NCBI GenBank assembly: GCA_031401035.1 | Contig: JANNRA010000218.1 | Coordinates: 1-27,584, forward strand | Length of the DNA: 27,584 nucleotides | DNA from: JANNRA01 sp031401035 | GTDB lineage: Bacteria; Desulfobacterota; Binatia; HRBIN30; CADEER01 | Direction: 5' to 3' | Part shown: piece after piece, positions 1-8,330 of the stretch | How positions within the stretch are numbered: position 1 is the first letter of the stretch | How the letters are laid out: every line of letters begins with the position of its first letter | The notes under the pieces: model-generated | Databases searched by the model: none | What the model saw: only the letters and a program-made list of their open reading frames with translations | What the model was told of the DNA's origin: nothing | Translations under genes and position numbers: made by a program

Positions 1-1
1 G

Positions 2-43
2 TTTCCCGAAGAAACCGAGGGTGTTCCCCCTAGTCTCGGGAAA
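2..43. repeat. short inverted repeat at the window edge
   Basis: Eight bases at 2-9 (TTTCCCGA) are perfectly complementary to 36-43 (TCGGGAAA), with a 26-base spacer. There is no T-tract, so it is not a classical terminator. It lies upstream of the rhomboid gene and could be an mRNA hairpin, an operator, or the end of an element cut by the window edge. Confidence 0.3.
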
Positions 44-89
44 GGCGCCAGCCCTACCCTCCGTGCCCCAATCGATGTAGTTCAGCACC

Positions 90-1277
90 GTGATCCTGCC
101 CCTCAGCGATGCCCCGAATCCGCGCGGCGCGGCCCTCGTCACCTACGCGCTCATTGCCGTCAACACCTTGATCTATCTGCTGGTTTCGCTGCCGCTCGGC
201 GCGCGGCCGGTGGATCCGCTGGACGCCGCGGCGCTGACCTACGCCGCCGCCATCGCGCCGCGCCTGGGCATGGATGCGGCGCAGTTGCTGGCGCAGACCT
301 CGGCCTACGACCTGTTCGTTTTCGCGCACGGCTTCCGTCCCGCGGCGCCGGCAGCGGGAGCATTATTTTTCTCCCTCTTCCTGCACGGCGGCTTCATGCA
401 CCTGTTCGGCAACATGCTGTTTCTGTGGATATACGGCGACAACGTCGAGCACCGCCTCGGGCGACTGTGGTACTTGCTCGCCTACCTGGGCACGGGGGTG
501 GCGGCGACGCTCGCCTACACCCTGTTCGACGCCGAATCGCCGCTGCCGTTGATCGGCGCCTCGGGCTGCATCTCCGGCGTCCTGGGAGCCTACTTCCTCT
601 GGTTCCCGCACAACCAGGTGCGCCTGCTGGTACTGATCGTGCCGTTCTTCATGCAGGTGTTCCAGATCTCCGCCCGGCTGGTCCTGGGCATGTACCTGGT
701 CATGGACAACCTGCTGCCCTTCCTGCTGGCGCAGGGCGGCGCCGGCAGCGGCGGCGTCGCGCACGGCGCGCACATCGGCGGCTTTCTCGCCGGCCTGGCA
801 CTGGCCTGGGGAATCGACCGCGGCGCACTGCGCGTGCAGCCGGCCGAGTATGCCGCGGCGGCGCCGGACGACCCCGACGCGGCGGCGACGCTGCGCGCCC
901 TCGTCGATGCCGGCCGTTTCGCCGAGGCCGCCCAACTGTACTTCTCCCTGCCGCCGCGCGCGGCGCGGCGCGTCCTCGGGCCGGTCGAAATGGCCGTGCT
1001 CGGCGACTGGCTGCGCCGCAACGGCCATGACGACGCGGCCCTGCTCGCCTACCGCCGCCAGCTGCAGGACTACCCGCGCGGCCGCGCCGCGGCGCAGGCC
1101 CACCTCGGCGCCGGCCTGCTCGAGCTCGAGCGCCCGGGGCAGGCCACCCTCGCCTACCAGCATTTCGTCGACGCGCTGGCGGCGGCGCCGTCGGCGGAGG
1201 TGGCGGCGCGGGCGCGCGCCGCCATGGCCCAGGTCGAGAAGCAGCAGAAGCGCCAGGTCGGACACCTGCGCCGCTGA
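90..1277 (+). CDS. rhomboid family intramembrane serine protease with C-terminal helical repeats
   Basis: This is a 395-residue polytopic membrane protein that should cleave transmembrane substrates inside the bilayer. The N-terminus has the usual rhomboid opening, with a basic/proline stretch and then VTYALIAVNTLIYLL. Family motifs are intact: HGGFMHLFGNMLFLW around residues 99-113 (H104, N108), the nucleophile S158 in GASGC, and the partner H228 in AHIGGFLAG. A soluble tail from about residue 245 has alternating short helices resembling TPR/PilF-like repeats, as in other rhomboids with cytosolic adaptor tails. The start is GTG, chosen because it gives the family-typical N-terminus; no strong Shine-Dalgarno precedes it. 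The substrate cannot be told. It reads in the same direction as the histidine kinase 69 bases downstream. Confidence 0.93.
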   Translation: MILPLSDAPNPRGAALVTYALIAVNTLIYLLVSLPLGARPVDPLDAAALTYAAAIAPRLGMDAAQLLAQTSAYDLFVFAHGFRPAAPAAGALFFSLFLHGGFMHLFGNMLFLWIYGDNVEHRLGRLWYLLAYLGTGVAATLAYTLFDAESPLPLIGASGCISGVLGAYFLWFPHNQVRLLVLIVPFFMQVFQISARLVLGMYLVMDNLLPFLLAQGGAGSGGVAHGAHIGGFLAGLALAWGIDRGALRVQPAEYAAAAPDDPDAAATLRALVDAGRFAEAAQLYFSLPPRAARRVLGPVEMAVLGDWLRRNGHDDAALLAYRRQLQDYPRGRAAAQAHLGAGLLELERPGQATLAYQHFVDALAAAPSAEVAARARAAMAQVEKQQKRQVGHLRR

Positions 1278-1346
1278 CCGTGCCGTCGTCCCGGGGGGCG
1301 AACTCTGGCGCTGAATTGGCTCGCCGGTGGTGTAGAGCGGGAAGCG

Positions 1347-2465
1347 ATGCGGACGCGCTCCGGGCCGGGGGAGGATCAGGCGGAGGACCGCGACGCCCGT
1401 TTCCGGGCGCTCGTGCGCTACTCGTCGGACGTCATCACGGTCATCGGCGCCGACGGCGCCGTGCGGCTCAACACCCCGGCGGTCACGCCGCTTCTCGGCT
1501 ACCAGCCGGAGGAGCTGGTCGGCCGCGCGGTGTGGGATTTCGTCCACCCCGACGACCTCGCGACGGTGCAGGAGCGCTTCGCCGCCGCCCTGGCGGCGCC
1601 CGGCACCGTGGTGGCGGTGACCTTCCGCTTTCGGCACCGCTCCGGACACTGGGTGCCGCTGGAGTCGGTCGGCAGCAACCGCCTCGACGACCCGTCGGTG
1701 CAGGGCGTGGTGGTCAACAGCCGCGACCTCACCGACCGCTACGACGCCGAGCGCGAGAAGACAGCCCTGCTCGAGCAGCTCGAAGACGCCAACCGGCTGA
1801 AGTCGGAGTTCGTCGCGACGATGTCGCACGAGCTGCGCACGCCGCTGAACATCATACTCGGCTACCACAGCCTGCTGCTCGACGGCACGTTCGGCGCCCT
1901 GTCCGGCGACCAGCACGACGCGGTGCTGCGCGCCGAGCGCAACGCCCGCTCGTTGCTGGAGCTGATCAGCACCACCCTCGACCTCAGCCGGCTCGAGTCG
2001 GGCCGCGTGCCGCTCGACCTGCGCGAACTGGCCGTCGCCGACCTCTTCAGCGACCTCGAAGCGGAGTTGCGCGACCTGCCGCTGCGCCCCGGCGTGCGCG
2101 TCGACTGGCACCCGGTGCCCACCCTGCCCGTCCTCGTCACCGATGCCGCGAAGCTCAAGGTGGTGCTCAAGAACCTGCTCGGCAACGCGGCGAAGTTCAC
2201 GCACGCGGGGACGATCGACGTGCGCGCGGCGGCGCGCCGCGACGGCATCGAGATCGCCGTCGTCGACAGCGGCATCGGCATCGCCGCCGAGCATGTGCCG
2301 GTCATCTTCGACGCCTTCCGCCAGGCCGGCGGCGCCGCCCACGGCGGCGTCGGCCTCGGCCTCTACATCGTCCGCCGCCTGCTCGACGAGCGCGGCGGCA
2401 CGGTGCAGGTGGAGAGTGCGCCGGCGCGCGGCTCGACCTTCCGCGTCTGGGTGCCGGTGCGCTAA
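1347..2465 (+). CDS. PAS-domain sensor histidine kinase (soluble)
   Basis: This 372-residue protein has a PAS domain at about residues 17-130 (YSSDVITVIGADG, LLGYQPEELVGR, FVHPDD) followed by a short coiled linker. The HisKA helix has the phosphoacceptor H161 in MSHELRTPLN. The HATPase_c domain shows the N box (KNLLGNAAKFT, N276/N280), G1 box DSGIGI (307-312) and G2 box GVGLGLY (334-340). No membrane segment or signal peptide is visible, so it should sense a cytosolic cue or ligand. No response regulator lies next to it, so it is an orphan kinase here. GGGAAG lies just upstream of the ATG. The short gap to the HIT gene suggests a shared transcript. The signal and target are unknown. Confidence 0.93.
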   Translation: MRTRSGPGEDQAEDRDARFRALVRYSSDVITVIGADGAVRLNTPAVTPLLGYQPEELVGRAVWDFVHPDDLATVQERFAAALAAPGTVVAVTFRFRHRSGHWVPLESVGSNRLDDPSVQGVVVNSRDLTDRYDAEREKTALLEQLEDANRLKSEFVATMSHELRTPLNIILGYHSLLLDGTFGALSGDQHDAVLRAERNARSLLELISTTLDLSRLESGRVPLDLRELAVADLFSDLEAELRDLPLRPGVRVDWHPVPTLPVLVTDAAKLKVVLKNLLGNAAKFTHAGTIDVRAAARRDGIEIAVVDSGIGIAAEHVPVIFDAFRQAGGAAHGGVGLGLYIVRRLLDERGGTVQVESAPARGSTFRVWVPVR

Positions 2466-2476
2466 GGGACGCAGCG

Positions 2477-2899
2477 ATGGACTGCCTCTTCTGTCGCATC
2501 GTCGCCGGCGACCTGCCCTGCCACCGCATCCACGAGGACGCCCTGACGCTGGCCTTCATGGACATCTTTCCGGTCAGCGACGGCCACACGCTGGTCATCA
2601 CCAAGACGCACGCCGCGGACATCTTCGCGGCCAGCGAAGCGGCGCTGACGGCGGTCGCCGCCAGCGCCCGCCGCATCGCCCACGCGCTGCGATCGGTGCT
2701 GACGCCCGACGGCCTGATGGTCTTCCAGCTCAATGGCGCCGCGGCGATGCAGACCGTCTTTCACTACCACATGCACCTGCTGCCGCGCCGCGCCGGCGAC
2801 ACCCTGGCGCTGCACACCCGCGTCCCCGGCGACCCGCTCCGCCTGGCGGCGCTGGCCGCGCAGTTGCGCGCCGCGCTGGACGACACGCCGACGCCGTAG
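2477..2899 (+). CDS. HIT family hydrolase (HINT-like nucleotide-binding protein)
   Basis: A 140-residue protein of the normal length for bacterial HINT proteins, which hydrolyse nucleoside phosphoramidates or dinucleoside polyphosphates. The histidine triad is HYHMHLL, with H96, H98 and H100; H98 is the expected nucleophile. C3 and C6 (CLFC) give the CxxC half of the zinc site seen in the zinc-containing branch. IFPVSDGHTLVITK is the family's typical substrate-binding strand. The ATG is preceded by AGGGA at a normal distance and lies 11 bases after the kinase stop, so co-translation is likely. The residues are those of a working enzyme; the physiological substrate is unknown. Confidence 0.93.
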   Translation: MDCLFCRIVAGDLPCHRIHEDALTLAFMDIFPVSDGHTLVITKTHAADIFAASEAALTAVAASARRIAHALRSVLTPDGLMVFQLNGAAAMQTVFHYHMHLLPRRAGDTLALHTRVPGDPLRLAALAAQLRAALDDTPTP

Positions 2900-2928
2900 C
2901 CGCCACCGCCGGCCATCGCGGCTGGCGG
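2900..2928 (+). other. possible intergenic hairpin between HIT and GST genes
   Basis: CCGCCA at 2900-2905 pairs with TGGCGG at 2923-2928, and GCCG at 2908-2911 pairs with CGGC at 2919-2922, giving a GC-rich stem with a two-base bulge. It follows the HIT stop directly. No U-run follows, so an intrinsic terminator is not established; an mRNA-stabilising structure is equally possible. Confidence 0.3.
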
Positions 2929-2951
2929 ACCGCGTCTGCTACACAGCAGCG

Positions 2952-4616
2952 ATGGCCGACAACCCGCACGGGCTGATCCTCTACGACCACCCCAATTCGC
3001 CCTGCGCGCGACGGGTGCGCATCACGCTGGTCGAGAAGGGCCTCGCCTGGGCGACACAGATCATCGACCTCTCGCGCCTCGAGCAGCGCCGGCCGGAGTA
3101 CCTGGCGCTCAACCCCAACGGCGTCGTTCCGACGCTCGCGCACGGAACGCGCGTGCTCTACGAATCCAACGTCATCACCGAATACCTCGACGATCAGTTT
3201 CCCGCCGTCGCGCTCTACCCCGCCGACCCGGACGAGCTGGCGGCCGTGCACGCCTGGCAGGCGGCCGAGCTGGCGATGGCCAAGGACTACCGGCCGCTCA
3301 TGTATCAGCGCCTGATGGGGCCGCTGCTGCGCTTGACGCGCACGCTCGAGGAGGCACTGGCGGCGGCGCGCCGCTCGACCAGCGACGCCGCGGACCTCGC
3401 CTGGGAGGAGAAGGTCTGGAACCTGGCGGTGCTGACGCCGCCCGAGGAGGCCGCCGCCGAGGCGCGCCTGTGGGCGTGGCTCGACCGCCTCGAGCGCCAC
3501 CTCGACGGACGCACCTTCCTGGTCGGCGAGCGCTTCACGCAGGCGGAGGTCTCGGTGTACCCGCGCGTCATGATGTACGCCTTCGTGCGCCTCCCGATCA
3601 CCGCCGAGCGCCATCCGCGCGTCGCCGCGTGGATGGCGCGCCTGCGCCAGCGCCCGTCGTTCGCGACGACGCTGTCAGACGCCGACCGGCAGTTGCTGGC
3701 GCTGGCGCGGCGGCCCCTGCTGCCCTGGCTGGGACGCACGTTGCAGAAAGAACGGCCGTCGCTGCTCGAACGCCTCAAGCTCGGCGTCGCGCGCCGCATG
3801 GCGCGGCGGGCGCTGGGCGATGGACGGCTCGGGCGTGACCAGACGGCGGAGAAGACGCGCGCGCTGCTCAAACCGCGCACCGGCGACGTGGCGCCGGCCG
3901 ACATGCCGGCGCGGCGCGGCACCGCGGCGACGCCGGCGGAGCGGGCCGCGGCATTGATCCTCTACGATCATCCGCTGTCGCCGCACGGACGGCGCATGCG
4001 CATCCTGCTGCGCGAGAAGGGACTCGCCTGGACCACGGTGCAGGTCGACCTGCTGCGCATGGCGCACAAAGCGCCCGACTACCTGGCCGTCAACCCCAAC
4101 GGCGAGCTGCCGGCGCTGCGCCACGGCCAGCGGATGGTGGTCGACACGCCGGCGATCGCCGCCTACCTCGAGCGCGTCTTCCCCGCCGTGCCGCTGGCAC
4201 CCGACCAGGCCTGGCCGTTGGCGCAGATGCGCATGTGGCTGGCGCTCGAGGCCGGCACCCACAAGGAGTTCCGTCCACTGTGGTGGCTGTGCGTGGCGCG
4301 CCCGGCGCTGGCGGACGCGCCGGCGCCCGGCGTCGCCGAGACGCACGCGCAGTGGTGGCGCGACGTCGCCGCCGGCCAGCCGCGCTTCGACACCAGCCCC
4401 GAGCTGGCGCGGCGCATCGTCGCCCAGAAACTCGCCGTGCTCGAGGGGCGCCTGGCCAGGCACGAGTACCTCGTCGGCGAGGCGCTGAGCATGGCCGACA
4501 TCGCCTGGTTCACGCGTGTCGAACTGCTGCCGCAGCTGGGCGTCGAGGTGCCTCACCCCGGCATCCGCCGCTGGAGCGCGCGCCTCGCCGCGCGCCCGGC
4601 CTTCGCCGCGGCCTGA
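2952..4616 (+). CDS. tandem (double) glutathione S-transferase fusion protein
   Basis: A 554-residue protein made of two complete GST units, about 330 and 220 residues; ordinary GSTs are 200-230. Unit 1 has a thioredoxin fold starting GLILYDHPNSPCARR (C18 in the catalytic position of Cys-type omega/beta/Lig-like GSTs), NPNGVVPTL, and the glutathione-binding E71-S72 in YESN. It is followed by a helical domain and a basic linker at about residues 255-330. Unit 2 restarts near residue 334 with ALILYDHPLSPHGRR and NPNGELPAL, but has H345 where unit 1 has the cysteine, and D398-T399 where the Glu-Ser pair should be. The second unit is thus probably non-catalytic. The reading frame is continuous, so the fusion is real. 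The substrate is unknown; glutathione conjugation, ether cleavage or dehalogenation are family options. Confidence 0.9.
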   Translation: MADNPHGLILYDHPNSPCARRVRITLVEKGLAWATQIIDLSRLEQRRPEYLALNPNGVVPTLAHGTRVLYESNVITEYLDDQFPAVALYPADPDELAAVHAWQAAELAMAKDYRPLMYQRLMGPLLRLTRTLEEALAAARRSTSDAADLAWEEKVWNLAVLTPPEEAAAEARLWAWLDRLERHLDGRTFLVGERFTQAEVSVYPRVMMYAFVRLPITAERHPRVAAWMARLRQRPSFATTLSDADRQLLALARRPLLPWLGRTLQKERPSLLERLKLGVARRMARRALGDGRLGRDQTAEKTRALLKPRTGDVAPADMPARRGTAATPAERAAALILYDHPLSPHGRRMRILLREKGLAWTTVQVDLLRMAHKAPDYLAVNPNGELPALRHGQRMVVDTPAIAAYLERVFPAVPLAPDQAWPLAQMRMWLALEAGTHKEFRPLWWLCVARPALADAPAPGVAETHAQWWRDVAAGQPRFDTSPELARRIVAQKLAVLEGRLARHEYLVGEALSMADIAWFTRVELLPQLGVEVPHPGIRRWSARLAARPAFAAA

Positions 4617-4637
4617 TCGCCGACTGCGCCGCGTACG

Positions 4638-5636
4638 ATGAACGCCATCACAGCCGTGGTCCTCAGCATCGGCGAGCCCTACACCGAACGCGCCATCGCC
4701 AGCGTGCACCGCCAGACGCTGGCGGCGGACGCACAGGTCGTGGTGCGCGGGGTGGCGCCGTTCCACCGCGCCCTGAACGAAGGCGCGGCGCAGGTGCGCA
4801 CCCCCTTCTTCGTCCAGGTCGACGCCGACGTCGTCCTCGACGATGACTGCTTCGCCGCGCTGCACGCGCTGATGGCCGAACCGATCGGGCTCGTCTCCGG
4901 CCTGCTGCGCGATCCGATCCTCGGTCGCACCCAGGGCGTGCGCCTGTACCGGACCGAGTGCTTTGCACGCGTCCGCATCCGCGACTCCATCTCACCGGAC
5001 ATGGACTTCGAGCGCGACATTCGCGCCCACGGGTGGGCGCGCCAGTTCGCCCTGCGCCACCGAGGCACCGACCCGACCGGCTGGCACACCTTCGGCGATC
5101 ACGCGCCGCGCTACACGACCCACTACACCTTCTGCAAGTTCGTGCTCGAAGGCGTCCGCGCCCGCTACCGGCGGCGCGAGGGGCGCGTCGCCGTGACCTT
5201 CGGGCGCTTGCGCGCCAGCCGGCACAGCGCCGCCAACATCGCCCTCATCGGCGTCGCGCGCGGTCTCTTCCTGTCCGAGCAACGCGACCTGTTGGTGCCC
5301 TATGCGCACACCGCGGAGACCGACATGCTCGAAGCGTTCCTCGCCGCCGACGGTAGCGGCGACGGCGGCGACGGCGGCGCGGTGGCCGCGGCCGACGGCG
5401 ATGAACGCGACGGCTTCCTGCGCGCCGCGGCGCAGGGCTGCCGCGATCGCGAGGCGGGAGCGTCGGCGGCGTTCCTCGCCCGACTGCAGCAGCTCAGAGC
5501 CCGCGGCGGCCGCGCCGCCTGGTTCGCCGCGCTCGGGCAGTGCCATGGTCTCTTCCATTATCCCGACCAGCAGGGCGCGGCGCCGGCCGCCTACGCCTCG
5601 CTGCGCGAGCTGCTCCAGGACGGCGAGCCGTGGTAA
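4638..5636 (+). CDS. glycosyltransferase family 2-like protein
   Basis: A 332-residue protein with a GT-A type N-terminal half. ITAVVLSIGEP is a nucleotide-sugar binding strand, RAIASVHRQT is the usual helix, and VDADV (D62-x-D64) is the metal-binding DxD motif; FERDIRAHGW fills the acceptor-site region. The first strand is shorter and more divergent than in classical GT2 enzymes. The C-terminal 120 residues are not recognisable and include a low-complexity Gly/Asp stretch near residues 236-247. No membrane segment is obvious. It lies 21 bases after the GST gene and opens the glycosyltransferase island. Donor and acceptor sugars cannot be inferred. It converges with the kinase gene on the other strand. 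Confidence 0.78.
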   Translation: MNAITAVVLSIGEPYTERAIASVHRQTLAADAQVVVRGVAPFHRALNEGAAQVRTPFFVQVDADVVLDDDCFAALHALMAEPIGLVSGLLRDPILGRTQGVRLYRTECFARVRIRDSISPDMDFERDIRAHGWARQFALRHRGTDPTGWHTFGDHAPRYTTHYTFCKFVLEGVRARYRRREGRVAVTFGRLRASRHSAANIALIGVARGLFLSEQRDLLVPYAHTAETDMLEAFLAADGSGDGGDGGAVAAADGDERDGFLRAAAQGCRDREAGASAAFLARLQQLRARGGRAAWFAALGQCHGLFHYPDQQGAAPAAYASLRELLQDGEPW

Positions 5637-5761
5637 CGGCGAGCCCCTGCCGATCGCCCGCGCGCGCCGCGCGTTGCCGCATCGCGGTGCGCCTCATGCG
5701 ATGTGTGCGCAGCCGCTGCTGACGCCGCCGACCGCCGTGCCGTCGCGGTGGATGGCGCGTG

Positions 5762-6709
5762 TCATTCCCGCTCCGTCGCCGCCGCCGGCGCGCCACCCGC
5801 CTCGGCCTCGCGCAGCAGGGCGGCGAAGGCGGCGCGCGGCACGGCGAGGTCGGCCGCTCGGTACTGATGGCGGAAGATGAGGCTGTCGACGACCGCCGTC
5901 AGCTTCCAGAACGGGCGGTGCGCGACGAACGGGGCGGGATCGCGATACAGGCGGTAGCCGTCCAGGTACACGGCCCACTCGCGGTCGGTCATCGGCCAGC
6001 GGTAGCGGGTGCGCGCGAGGTCGAAGTCGTAGGGTCCCATCGAGACGGTCTCGATGTCGATCAGGCACAGGCTCCCGTCCGGCCGCTGCACGATGTTCTC
6101 GGCGCAGTAGTCGCCGAAGACGGCGCCGCCGTCACAGTGCGGCGGGACGCTCTGCCGCGCCAGCACCGTCGCCGCGGTCGCGGCCGCCGGCGTCAGCACC
6201 GCCGCGGCGCGCAGGGTTTCCAGCTTGCCCGTCACGTCGCGCAACCAGCGCGGCGCCAGATCGCGCCGCTCGGCGGGGTCGATCGCCAGGCCGGCGGCGT
6301 GCAGGCGCCCCTGCGCGCCGCCGCAGGCGCGCCGGACGACGTCGTCACAGCCGGCGTCCGCGAGACTCGCCCCGTCCACCCATTCGCTGAGCACGGCCGG
6401 GCCGCGCTGGCCGATCAGCCGCGGCACGATGCCCCCCAGGACGCCGCCGAGGAGTCCGACCACGGCCGCCGCCTTCTGCGCCTGCGCGACGGTCTCCAAC
6501 CGACATCCCTTCAGCGTCGTGCCGTCGGCGAAGTGCAGCCGGAACGCCGTCGCCGCGCCGGCGGCGCCACGCCACGACACGGGCACGACGCGGCGCAACG
6601 GCGTCCCGACCGCCTCCAGCAGCGCGCCCAGGTCCGCACCGAGGTCCGCGCCGAGATCCGCACCCAAGTCGGCGCCTGCGGCGGTGGGTTGGCGGCGGGG
6701 CGAACTCAT
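5762..6709 (-). CDS. APH/choline-kinase-like phosphotransferase in polysaccharide island
   Basis: A 315-residue protein with a protein-kinase-like fold of the aminoglycoside/choline kinase superfamily. FGDYCAENIV (D200, N205) is the catalytic loop and LIDIETVSMGPYDFDLA (D218) is the metal-binding DFG-equivalent segment. The N-lobe is short and weakly conserved. Residues 12-27 are four exact copies of the tetrapeptide GADL, an unusual flexible leader. Its ATG overlaps the TGA of the upstream glycosyltransferase (ATGA), so translation is coupled; no independent ribosome site is visible. The context suggests that it phosphorylates a sugar, lipid or glycan head group for surface polysaccharide synthesis rather than acting on an antibiotic. 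This is an inference from neighbours. Confidence 0.82.
   Translation of the reverse strand: MSSPRRQPTAAGADLGADLGADLGADLGALLEAVGTPLRRVVPVSWRGAAGAATAFRLHFADGTTLKGCRLETVAQAQKAAAVVGLLGGVLGGIVPRLIGQRGPAVLSEWVDGASLADAGCDDVVRRACGGAQGRLHAAGLAIDPAERRDLAPRWLRDVTGKLETLRAAAVLTPAAATAATVLARQSVPPHCDGGAVFGDYCAENIVQRPDGSLCLIDIETVSMGPYDFDLARTRYRWPMTDREWAVYLDGYRLYRDPAPFVAHRPFWKLTAVVDSLIFRHQYRAADLAVPRAAFAALLREAEAGGAPAAATERE
6629..6676 (-). repeat. 12-bp tandem repeat encoding GADL x4
   Basis: Four successive 12-base units, differing only at synonymous positions, encode GADLGADLGADLGADL at the start of the phosphotransferase. Silent differences between units suggest protein-level selection or an old expansion. 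Copy number could vary between strains. Confidence 0.75.
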
Positions 6710-7560
6710 GCGCCGCGCCGCGCCGCGTGCGCCGCGCCCAGGCGCTTGCCGAACTGGAACAGACGCCACCACAGCCCATCGCTCCAGTGCGGGGGCGACG
6801 GCTCCCACGGCGGCGGCGGTGGCGGCGGCGGCTGGGTGGCGACGCGGCGCAGCAGCTCGGCGTGCAGTGCGCGCACCGGCAGCGCATGGAAGGCGTGCGT
6901 ATAGCCTTCGTGCACGAGCCCCCACGGCGTCCGTTCGTTGCGGTGATAGATCACCGCCTGCGGCGCGTAGGCGAGCCGGTACCCCGCCGCCTGCAGGCGC
7001 CAGGCGCACTCGACGTCCGAGCCGCGCAACAACGCGGCGTTGAAGCGACCCACCTCCTCCAGCACGGCGCGGCGTGAGGCCCAGTTCATCGTGATCGCGT
7101 AGGGCGGTCGCATCCCGTAGATGGCGCGCGCGTGGTCGTGGATGCGTTCGCCGAAGGCCTCGATCCAGTTGCACGGGCGGCGGCTGAGGATGCGGCCGCC
7201 GGCGACGCCGACGCTGGGGTCGGCGAGCGGCGCCACCAGCTGGCGCAGCCAGGCGCGATCAACGGTGCAGTCGGCGTCGGTAAACGCCACCACCTCGCCG
7301 GTCGCCTGCGCCAGGCCGCGATTGCGCGCTGCGGCCGGGCCGCGCACCATCTCGCGACTGACCCGCAGTCGCGTGCCGTAACTGGCGAGCAGGCGCGCGG
7401 TGTCGTCCGTCGAGGCATTGTCGACACAGAGCAGCTCGACGCGATCGGCCGGATAGTCGAGCCCCAGCAGCGAGTCGAGACACGCGCCCAGCGTCGCCGC
7501 GCCGTTGTAGACGGCGACGATGACCGAGGCGCGCGGCAGCGCCGCCGCCGGCGCGCTCAC
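6706..7560 (-). CDS. glycosyltransferase family 2
   Basis: A 284-residue GT-A fold transferase. ASVIVAVYNGAATLGACLDSLL begins the nucleotide-binding half (first strand near residue 11), VDNASTDDT is the second conserved strand, and FTDADC carries the DxD motif (D95, D97). GSDVECAWRLQAAG is the catalytic-base region. A run of eight prolines near the C-terminus (TQPPPPPPPPWEP) and the following Trp-rich tail are not part of the catalytic fold and may anchor or dock the protein. I chose the GTG start: it overlaps the previous gene's TGA (GTGA) and has GAGG seven bases upstream. A TTG 15 bases earlier has no comparable support. It is coupled to the kinase downstream by ATGA. Confidence 0.9.
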   Translation of the reverse strand: MSAPAAALPRASVIVAVYNGAATLGACLDSLLGLDYPADRVELLCVDNASTDDTARLLASYGTRLRVSREMVRGPAAARNRGLAQATGEVVAFTDADCTVDRAWLRQLVAPLADPSVGVAGGRILSRRPCNWIEAFGERIHDHARAIYGMRPPYAITMNWASRRAVLEEVGRFNAALLRGSDVECAWRLQAAGYRLAYAPQAVIYHRNERTPWGLVHEGYTHAFHALPVRALHAELLRRVATQPPPPPPPPWEPSPPHWSDGLWWRLFQFGKRLGAAHAARRGA

Positions 7561-8330
7561 GGCACCGCCTCGCAATCACGCCCGTACTCGTCGAAGCCCC
7601 ACAGTTGTCGCACCGAGTCGGCGAACTGCGCGTGCTGCGCCGCGCTCATGCGCCCGCCGTGCAGCTCGAAGAAGCGGCGAATGCCGGCGCGCATGGCATC
7701 GCCGCGCCGTGTGCACAGGCGCGGGCGGGTGTGCTGGTGGTGCCGCACCAGCCGCTGGCGCAGGGGCGCGTAGCGCAGGCCGGGGTGGAGGCTCAGGCGC
7801 AGGCCGAAATCCATGTCCTCGGCCGCCGCCAGCGACTCGTCGAAGCCGGCCACCGTCGCGTACACGGCGCGGCGGATGATGAGGTTGGAACCGATGAGGC
7901 CGGGATTGCGCGTCAGGAAATCGTCCGCCGCCAGCCGCTCGGCGGCTGGCTTGCCCGGCCGCTCGCTGCCGTCGTCGTAGCGGTAGAGGAGGTCGGTGCA
8001 GACGACGTCGAGCGGCGCCGCCGCGAGGTGCGCCGTCGCCGTGGCGAGGTAGGACGGCAGCCACTCGTCGTCGTCGTCCAGAAACGCCAGGAAATCACCG
8101 CCGGCGGCCGCGGCGCCAGCGTTGCGAGCGCCGCTCGGCCCCGGGGTGCGGTGATTGGCGATGACGCGCGCGTCATCGGCGCGGGCCGGCGCGGCACCGC
8201 CCTGTCCGTCGTCGACGACGATGACCTCCAACGGCGGCTGTGTCTGCGCGCGCACCGAGGCGACCGCACGCGCCAGCAACAGCGGCCGGTCACACGTCGG
8301 GATGACGACGCTGATCGTCGCTGACCGCAC
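7557..8330 (-). CDS. glycosyltransferase family 2
   Basis: A 257-residue GT2 enzyme. ATISVVIPTCDRPLLLARAV is a textbook first strand and helix, EVIVVDDG the second strand, and LAFLDDDDEWLP (residues 81-92) holds the metal-binding aspartates. AAEDMDFGLRL (E171-D172) is the acceptor/base motif. No transmembrane helix is visible. The GTG start was chosen because GGAGG sits four bases upstream and because longer in-frame extensions are compositionally unlike protein. It is the first gene of a three-gene minus-strand unit (GT2, GT2, kinase) with 4-bp overlaps. Its sugar specificity is unknown. Confidence 0.9.
   Translation of the reverse strand: MRSATISVVIPTCDRPLLLARAVASVRAQTQPPLEVIVVDDGQGGAAPARADDARVIANHRTPGPSGARNAGAAAAGGDFLAFLDDDDEWLPSYLATATAHLAAAPLDVVCTDLLYRYDDGSERPGKPAAERLAADDFLTRNPGLIGSNLIIRRAVYATVAGFDESLAAAEDMDFGLRLSLHPGLRYAPLRQRLVRHHQHTRPRLCTRRGDAMRAGIRRFFELHGGRMSAAQHAQFADSVRQLWGFDEYGRDCEAVP

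Noticed and set aside
363..2342. A 659-codon open frame on the minus strand
   Set aside because: It is antisense to the rhomboid and histidine kinase genes, which both show complete catalytic motifs.
5762..6709. An aminoglycoside resistance kinase
   Set aside because: Only the general fold motifs match; overlap with glycosyltransferase genes favours a glycan-related kinase.
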